NCBI GenBank assembly: GCA_022565935.1
Contig: JADFJY010000081.1
Location: 1-5,032, forward strand
DNA from: Nitrososphaerota archaeon
GTDB taxonomy: Archaea; Thermoproteota; Nitrososphaeria; Nitrososphaerales; Nitrosopumilaceae
DNA length: 5,032 nt
Direction of reading: 5' to 3'
Both the position numbers and the translations under genes were made by a program. Of the stretch, positions 1 to 3,820 are shown one piece after another (the stretch's first letter is position 1; the number at the start of each line of letters is the position of its first letter). The notes under the pieces were generated by a model that was given only the letters and a program-made list of their open reading frames with translations, made no database searches and was not told the DNA's origin.

Positions 1-224
1 AAGGAGTAAAAAAATGTGAAAAAGATAATCCTGAAGTTCTAGTAATTGTTTTTTATTTTCTCCATGAAGGAGCACATGTGAAAACTGATATCAATAATGA
101 TTTAACGCCAGCACTTGAAAATTCTAATCTGAAAAAAACATACATTACAAAACATTTGGGAATAGATGAAAAAATGATAGATTTGATAATAGAAAGGGCA
201 AAAGAGGTAGAAGATGCAAACTGA
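1..224 (+). CDS. cbiX: Sirohydrochlorin cobaltochelatase CbiX, C-terminal part (cut by left edge)
   Basis: The open frame enters from the left edge (codons start at position 3) and stops with TGA at 222-224, giving about 73 visible residues. The segment YFLHEGAHVKTDI matches the conserved second metal-binding region of small archaeal CbiX-type chelatases, which usually reads (P/x)FFLxxGxHVxxDI; the His codon at 75-77 corresponds to the metal-binding histidine. The rest (TYITKHLGIDEKMIDLIIERAKE) is the usual helical C-terminus that closes these proteins. CbiX inserts cobalt into sirohydrochlorin, the committed step of the cobalt-early, anaerobic-type cobalamin route, in the cytoplasm. The N-terminal half, with the first metal-binding histidine, is outside the window, so I cannot tell whether this is the short single-domain form (about 120-130 aa) or a longer or fused one. 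The gene overlaps cbiC by 11 nt, which suggests a shared transcript and coupled translation. A related ferrochelatase or nickel chelatase role is possible, but the neighbours favour cobalt. Confidence 0.85.
   Translation, partial: GVKKCEKDNPEVLVIVFYFLHEGAHVKTDINNDLTPALENSNLKKTYITKHLGIDEKMIDLIIERAKEVEDAN
204..208 (+). promoter_or_regulatory. Shine-Dalgarno site for cbiC
   Basis: GAGGT lies inside the end of cbiX, 5 nt before the ATG at 214. It is complementary to the CCUC core of archaeal 16S 3' ends. It supports the ATG at 214 over the in-frame ATGs at 253 and 259, and it fits re-initiation or coupled translation from cbiX. Confidence 0.6.
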
Positions 225-855
225 AAAAGGTCAATCAATTGAAGATGCAAGTATGCAAATGATTGAAGATGAAATTGGCTCACATCACTATAATGAAAAA
301 GAATGGCCTATTGTTAGAAGAGTTATTCATTCTACAGCAGATTTTGATTTTGCAGGAAAAAATAAAATAATTTTCCACAAAGATGCAATTGAGAGTGCCA
401 TGAACGCTTTAAGAAATGGTTGTAGCATCATAGTTGACGTTAATGGAGTAATTGGAGGATTGAATAAGCAAAATCCAAAGGATTTTGGAAATAACATAGT
501 TTGTAATATTTCAAATCCAAAAATAATGGAATTGGCAAAAAAAGAAGGAAAAACACGTTCTCAAGTATCTATGAGAGAAGCCATATCAGATATTGATGGT
601 GGAGTTGTAGCCATAGGAAACGCGCCTACTGCCTTGATGGAGATTATTCAGATGGTTAAAGAAGGCATAGTAAAGCCTGCATTGATTATTGGAATTCCAG
701 TAGGATTCGTCTGTGCTGCAGAATCAAAAGAGGAATTATCAAAATTGGAGGAAGCGCCATTTATCACTAATATTGGTAGAAAAGGAGGAAGTTCATCAGC
801 TTCTGCCATAATTAATGCAATCTTTAAGTTAATTAGAGAAAAATCAGCTTCTTGA
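214..855 (+). CDS. cbiC: Precorrin-8X / cobalt-precorrin-8 methylmutase
   Basis: The 213-residue product belongs to the CbiC/CobH family, whose members are usually about 200-220 aa. These enzymes move the methyl group from C-11 to C-12 of the corrin ring, giving (cobalt-)cobyrinate. The block RRVIHSTADFDF contains the catalytic-type histidine, His39. Other family blocks are GNAPTAL (135-141), GIPVGFVCAAESKEEL and the C-terminal GRKGGSSSASAIINAIF starting at 188. The N-terminal segment SIEDASMQMIEDEIG also fits the family (I-x-x-x-S-x-x-I-I-E-x-E), and with the GAGGT ribosome site this supports the ATG at 214. The start overlaps the cbiX end by 11 nt. The 3' end overlaps the convergent cbiA end by 12 nt (844-855). 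Given the upstream CbiX, the cobalt-containing form is the more likely substrate, and cobH would be the aerobic-route synonym. All key motifs look intact. Confidence 0.95.
   Translation: MQTEKGQSIEDASMQMIEDEIGSHHYNEKEWPIVRRVIHSTADFDFAGKNKIIFHKDAIESAMNALRNGCSIIVDVNGVIGGLNKQNPKDFGNNIVCNISNPKIMELAKKEGKTRSQVSMREAISDIDGGVVAIGNAPTALMEIIQMVKEGIVKPALIIGIPVGFVCAAESKEELSKLEEAPFITNIGRKGGSSSASAIINAIFKLIREKSAS
839..843 (-). terminator. Possible oligo-T terminator of cbiA
   Basis: On the minus strand, five T residues immediately follow the cbiA TGA stop. Archaeal RNA polymerase can terminate at short T-tracts without a hairpin. The tract lies within the last codons of cbiC, so it may simply reflect the Lys codon there. 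It is short and unsupported by a second tract. Confidence 0.3.
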
Positions 856-2199
856 ATACTTTAAACAATTTTTCACAAAAATTTGTGCATAGTTTCCGCT
901 ATCGAAATATAGATGACCGTATGAAGCAAGTGTATTGTACTGCATCATTCCATCTTGATGTTTTTTAATTCCCTCACCAATTTCCAAGTCATAAGCAAAT
1001 TTAGAATCAGAAGAGACTGAATCTAATTGTGAGTAATGAAATTCATGACCTCGAAAATTATGTAGTCTTTCTGATATGATAGTTTTTGCAATAATCTTGC
1101 CTTTTGTATAATTGAGTCTCATTTTCTCTGTCATTTTAGTTTCAGCATCAAACAAACCAACCATTTTGTATTTTTTGTTATGATAAATAATAGATTTTGT
1201 TAGATACATCAATCCACCGCATTCAGCATAAATTGGAAGGTTATCTTCAGAAAATTTCTTAATAGTTTTTTTCATATTTTGATTTTTTTCAAGCAAATTA
1301 CCTAAAACTTCAGGAAAACCACCACCAATGTATAGTCCATTACATTTTGGAATTTTTTTATCTTTAACAGGACTAAAAAATTTTAGAACTGCTCCTTCCC
1401 TACGTAATGCTTCTAGATTATCTTGGTAATAGAAATTAAATGAAGTATCAAGGGCAACTGCAATTGTGGTTTTTGTTTTTTTATGAACAGGTTTTGATTT
1501 TTTTGGAAGATCAATTGGATTTTTTAAAATTTTTATTATTTGAGAAATATCTAAATATTTTGAAATTATTTTTGATATTTTTTCAATTTGATTTTTCATA
1601 TTTTTGTTATCTGATGTTGAAATTAATCCAAGATGTCGTGAATCTATATTTAGTAGGGGATTTTTTGGAATTACACCAATAATTGGAATTTTGATTTTTT
1701 CTAGAGCACTTCTACACAAAATTTCATGTTTTTTACTACCAATTTTGTTGAGGATGATTCCAGATATACGAGAATTTCTATGAAATTTTTGAAAACCTAG
1801 AGCAGTTGCAGCAATAGAACGAGCAGTTTTGCTTGCATCTAAAACTAAGAGTACAGGAGATTTAGTTATAGAAGCTACATGATGAGTGCTTGCATAATTA
1901 GAGTCTCCACCAAATCCATCATAGTAACCCATCACACCTTCAATAATAGATACATCAGATTTGGAATTAGAAACAAAACTATTCAAAAGTTGATTCTTTC
2001 CCATTAACCAAACATCCAAGTTGTAGGTCTCATGTTTTGAAATATTAGATAGATATCTAGGATCTATATAATCAGGCCCTACCTTAAAAGGTTGGACTGA
2101 ATAACCCTGTTTTTGTAAGGCATGAATAATAGCACATGTAATGGATGTTTTTCCAACTCCACTTGTAACACCTGTTAATACAATTCTTGGAATTTTCAA
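844..2199 (-). CDS. cbiA: Cobyrinate a,c-diamide synthase
   Basis: This 451-residue protein has the full length and two-domain layout of CbiA/CobB (about 450-460 aa). It performs the glutamine- and ATP-dependent amidation of side chains a and c of cobyrinate. The N-terminal dethiobiotin-synthetase-like ATPase domain has the P-loop GVTSGVGKT (10-18), FKVGPDYIDP (38-47), YNLDVW (59-64) and EGVMGYYDG (87-95). A Lys/Ile-rich linker follows at about 200-245. The C-terminal class I glutamine amidotransferase domain has GLYIGGGFPE, the nucleophile Cys327 in YAECGGLMYL, GHEFHYS (384-390) and SYGHLYF with His429. Many relatives have SYxHxHF, so the second His is Tyr431 here. The start codon is TTG: an in-frame TAA sits four codons upstream, and no in-frame ATG occurs before Met66, which is beyond the P-loop. 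A TATA-like box about 27 nt upstream suggests a leaderless transcript. The methanogen homologue CfbB amidates Ni-sirohydrochlorin, but nothing else of that pathway is visible here. Confidence 0.96.
   Translation of the reverse strand: MKIPRIVLTGVTSGVGKTSITCAIIHALQKQGYSVQPFKVGPDYIDPRYLSNISKHETYNLDVWLMGKNQLLNSFVSNSKSDVSIIEGVMGYYDGFGGDSNYASTHHVASITKSPVLLVLDASKTARSIAATALGFQKFHRNSRISGIILNKIGSKKHEILCRSALEKIKIPIIGVIPKNPLLNIDSRHLGLISTSDNKNMKNQIEKISKIISKYLDISQIIKILKNPIDLPKKSKPVHKKTKTTIAVALDTSFNFYYQDNLEALRREGAVLKFFSPVKDKKIPKCNGLYIGGGFPEVLGNLLEKNQNMKKTIKKFSEDNLPIYAECGGLMYLTKSIIYHNKKYKMVGLFDAETKMTEKMRLNYTKGKIIAKTIISERLHNFRGHEFHYSQLDSVSSDSKFAYDLEIGEGIKKHQDGMMQYNTLASYGHLYFDSGNYAQIFVKNCLKYSRS
869..873 (+). 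terminator. Possible oligo-T terminator of cbiX-cbiC
   Basis: A TTTTT tract starts 14 nt after the cbiC stop on the plus strand, inside the 3' end of cbiA. It is followed by an imperfectly centred palindrome, CACAAA-AA-TTTGTG (874-887). Tract and palindrome may be coincidental in AT-rich coding DNA. Their placement just past the stop is what one expects of an archaeal T-tract terminator. Confidence 0.3.
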
Positions 2200-2204
2200 T
2201 TTGC

Positions 2205-2218
2205 ATGATTAGAATCAT
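2205..2218. promoter_or_regulatory. Candidate operator palindrome at the cbiA start
   Basis: ATGATT-AG-AATCAT is a perfect 6-bp inverted repeat with a 2-bp spacer. It lies between the minus-strand TATA-like box (2223-2230) and the cbiA TTG start (2199), so a dimeric protein bound there would cover the expected transcription start of cbiA. That position is typical of archaeal repressor sites. No regulator gene is in the window, and an AT-rich palindrome of this size can arise by chance. Confidence 0.35.
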
Positions 2219-2222
2219 TTTT

Positions 2223-2230
2223 TATTTAAA
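2223..2230 (-). promoter_or_regulatory. TATA-like box of the cbiA promoter
   Basis: On the minus strand the sequence reads TTTAAATA, close to the archaeal TATA consensus. Its centre is about 27 bp upstream of the TTG start at 2199. Archaeal TATA boxes sit about 26-27 bp before the transcription start, so transcription would begin at or next to the start codon and give a leaderless mRNA. Confidence 0.5.
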
Positions 2231-2234
2231 TTGG

Positions 2235-2246
2235 TTTATTTTTAAG
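2235..2246 (+). promoter_or_regulatory. Weak TATA-like candidate for the cobO promoter
   Basis: This AT-rich run, TTTATTTTTAAG, is the best plus-strand TATA candidate in the 88-bp cbiA-cobO gap. It would place the transcription start near 2265 and leave a leader of about 20 nt before the ATG at 2288. A leaderless start would need a box near 2261, where only a weak TTTTTAG is present. There is no convincing Shine-Dalgarno site close to the ATG. The rest of the gap (2247-2287) shows nothing else I can name. Confidence 0.25.
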
Positions 2247-2287
2247 AAATTCTCAATGTTTTTAGTGAGATAATTTGAACATCATAT

Positions 2288-2821
2288 ATGGAAACAGATG
2301 GTTTAGTCATTGTTTATACAGGAAAGGGAAAGGGAAAGACAACAGCAGCGTTAGGAATTGCATTACGAGCTACAGGTTATAAAAAGAAAATTTGTATGAT
2401 TCAGTTTATCAAAGGTTCATGGCATTATGGTGAAATGGATTCATCTAAAAGGCTTGAACCGGAATTTGAAATGATTGCAATAGGTAAAGGATTTGTTGGA
2501 ATTATAGATGATAAGAGTCCAAAGGAAGATCATCAAAAAATTGCCAAAGAAGCAATTAGGATTAGTAATGAAAAAATCCAATCAGGAAACTATGATATTG
2601 TCATTTTAGATGAGATTAACTATGCAGTAAATCTTGAATTAATTTCAGTTGATGATGTTCTAAATTTAATCAAATCAAAGCCACAAAGAATGGATTTAAT
2701 TCTAACAGGAAATTATGCCAGAGAGGAAGTTATTGAAATAGCAGATCTAGTAACAGAGATGAGAGAGATTAAACATCCCTTTCAGCGTGGAATTAAAGCC
2801 AAAAAGGGAATAGATTTCTAA
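2288..2821 (+). CDS. cobO: Corrinoid (cob(I)yrinic acid a,c-diamide) adenosyltransferase
   Basis: This 177-residue cytoplasmic enzyme of the CobA/CobO/BtuR family transfers the 5'-deoxyadenosyl group of ATP to cobalt(I) corrinoids, forming the Co-C bond of adenosylcobalamin precursors. The N-terminal P-loop is GKGKGKTT (12-19), preceded by VIVYT as in the family. MIQFIKG and HYGEMD follow. The acidic ILDEINYA block has Asp108-Glu109. The C-terminal signature is ADLVTEMREIKHPFQRGIKA with the typical GIDF end. The usual TGR motif before the ADLVTEM block reads TGN here (Asn142). The ATG at 2288 is the only sensible start, because an in-frame TGA lies at 2276-2278 and the P-loop follows directly. 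The gene diverges from cbiA across 88 bp. Its substrate, the a,c-diamide, is the CbiA product, so the two genes encode consecutive steps. The length is slightly below that of Salmonella CobA (196 aa), which has a longer N-terminus. Confidence 0.95.
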   Translation: METDGLVIVYTGKGKGKTTAALGIALRATGYKKKICMIQFIKGSWHYGEMDSSKRLEPEFEMIAIGKGFVGIIDDKSPKEDHQKIAKEAIRISNEKIQSGNYDIVILDEINYAVNLELISVDDVLNLIKSKPQRMDLILTGNYAREEVIEIADLVTEMREIKHPFQRGIKAKKGIDF

Positions 2822-2830
2822 CCAGTAACA

Positions 2831-2838
2831 TTAATTTA
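2831..2838 (+). promoter_or_regulatory. TATA-like box upstream of aIF2-alpha
   Basis: TTAATTTA in the 40-bp gap after cobO is centred about 27 bp before the ATG at 2862. That is the spacing expected for a leaderless archaeal transcript. It suggests that aIF2-alpha and nop10 have their own promoter instead of depending on cobO. A GGAG at 2847-2850 could serve as a ribosome site on a longer transcript, but its 11-nt spacing is somewhat long. Confidence 0.4.
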
Positions 2839-2861
2839 CACACTTTGGAGTTTTAGAAGAA

Positions 2862-3659
2862 ATGTCTACTGAAATTCAAGAAATGCCTGAAGAAAGTGAA
2901 ATTGTTCTTGCTACTGTCACCAAAGTAATGGATCATGGGGCTTATGTGACATTAGATGAATATGATGATATTCAAGGATTTTTACATATTTCAGAGATTG
3001 CTCCTGGTTGGATTAGATCAATAAGCAGATTTGTCAGAGATGGTGAGAAAAAAGTTTTACTTGTAAAGAAAGTAAATTCTAAACGTGGAGATATTGATTT
3101 ATCATTAAAACAAATCTCAAAAGATCAGAAAAAACAAAAACTAAAGGAAGTTAAAAAATTCGAAAAAGGTAAAACATTATTGCAAAATGTGCAAGATAAA
3201 GCAAAACTATCAGATGAAGAAATTGAAAAATTAGAAGATAAAATTTTTTCAAAATTTGATTCAGTTTATGATGCATTCATAGAGATTGGACGAAATGGAA
3301 TTGAGTCTGTAAAGGAACTCAAACTTGCAAAAAAAACTGCAACTGTAATTGAAGAGATTTGCTCAAAAATAAAACTTCCATCAGTTGAAATTAGAGGAAT
3401 TATGGAAATTACAAACGAGAAAACGGATGGAGTAGAAATTATTAAAAAAATATTATTAGATGAATTAAAAAAAGATCCAACTATAAATATTACATATTTA
3501 GGAGCGCCAAAATATAGACTATCGATAACTTCAGATAATTTTAAATCTGCTGAGAAAACATTAAAGCCAATCATTGCTGAAATTCAATCAAACATAGAGA
3601 AGAAAAAAGGTTCATTCAAATTTACTAGAGAAGAATCAAAGAAAACCAGAGAAAATTAA
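2862..3659 (+). CDS. eif2a: Translation initiation factor aIF2, subunit alpha
   Basis: This 265-residue protein is the alpha subunit of archaeal IF2, the heterotrimer that brings methionyl initiator tRNA to the small ribosomal subunit. Domains in order are an S1-type OB fold (about 10-85), a helical domain (about 90-175) and an alpha/beta domain (about 180-255) that in known structures contacts the gamma subunit and tRNA. A Lys-rich tail follows. Diagnostic S1 segments are GAYVTLDEYDDIQGFLHISEI and GDIDLSLKQIS. The region APGWIRSISRFVRDG aligns with the eukaryotic loop carrying the regulatory Ser51, and that position is Ala47 here. The helical domain is very rich in Lys and Glu. The start at 2862 puts about a dozen residues before the S1 fold, as is common in the family. 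nop10 starts one base after the stop, so the two are almost certainly cotranscribed. The length matches the archaeal family (about 260-275 aa). Confidence 0.96.
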   Translation: MSTEIQEMPEESEIVLATVTKVMDHGAYVTLDEYDDIQGFLHISEIAPGWIRSISRFVRDGEKKVLLVKKVNSKRGDIDLSLKQISKDQKKQKLKEVKKFEKGKTLLQNVQDKAKLSDEEIEKLEDKIFSKFDSVYDAFIEIGRNGIESVKELKLAKKTATVIEEICSKIKLPSVEIRGIMEITNEKTDGVEIIKKILLDELKKDPTINITYLGAPKYRLSITSDNFKSAEKTLKPIIAEIQSNIEKKKGSFKFTREESKKTREN

Positions 3660-3660
3660 G

Positions 3661-3816
3661 ATGAGATTTCAATTAAGAAAATGTTCAAAGTGTAATCATT
3701 ATACATTAAAAGAAAAATGCCCCAAGTGTAATGAGGAAACAATTTCTGTACATCCAGCAAAATTTTCACCTGATGATAAATACATGAGATACAGATTAGC
3801 TGAAAGATATTCTTAG
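3661..3816 (+). CDS. nop10: H/ACA RNP component Nop10
   Basis: This is a small gene of 51 codons plus TAG. Its product has the archaeal Nop10 pattern: a zinc ribbon with Cys8-x2-Cys11 (RKCSKCNHYTL) and Cys20-x2-Cys23 (EKCPKCN). The conserved stretch VHPAKFSPDDKYMRYR and a short C-terminal helix follow. Nop10 binds the Cbf5 pseudouridine synthase and is needed for H/ACA guide-RNA-directed pseudouridylation of rRNA. The ATG is one base after the aIF2-alpha stop, so translation is probably coupled. The aIF2-alpha-nop10 pair is a well-known archaeal gene order. The family length (about 50-60 aa) fits, and all four zinc ligands are present. The 3' end lies 4 bp from the stop of the oppositely directed STT3 gene. 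A ribosomal zinc-ribbon protein was considered, but the HPAKFSPDDKY block is specific to Nop10. Confidence 0.96.
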   Translation: MRFQLRKCSKCNHYTLKEKCPKCNEETISVHPAKFSPDDKYMRYRLAERYS

Positions 3817-3820
3817 AAGA

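Noticed and set aside
53..283. 76-codon open frame on the minus strand
   Set aside because: It lies opposite the well-supported cbiX end and cbiC start, has no recognisable motif, and is a shadow frame of AT-rich coding DNA.
1440..1682. 80-codon plus-strand open frame rich in Phe and Leu, resembling a small membrane protein
   Set aside because: It is antisense to the Lys/Ile-rich linker of cbiA, which gives Phe/Leu-rich codons by complementarity. No ribosome site or independent support.
2200..2287. Cobalamin riboswitch in the cbiA-cobO gap
   Set aside because: The gap is only 88 bp and AT-rich, with no B12-box-like GC-containing element. Cobalamin riboswitches are about 200 nt, and a leaderless cbiA transcript leaves no room.
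3266..3574. 102-codon minus-strand open frame
   Set aside because: It is antisense to the helical and C-terminal domains of aIF2-alpha; hydrophobic bias comes from complementing Lys/Glu/Asn codons.
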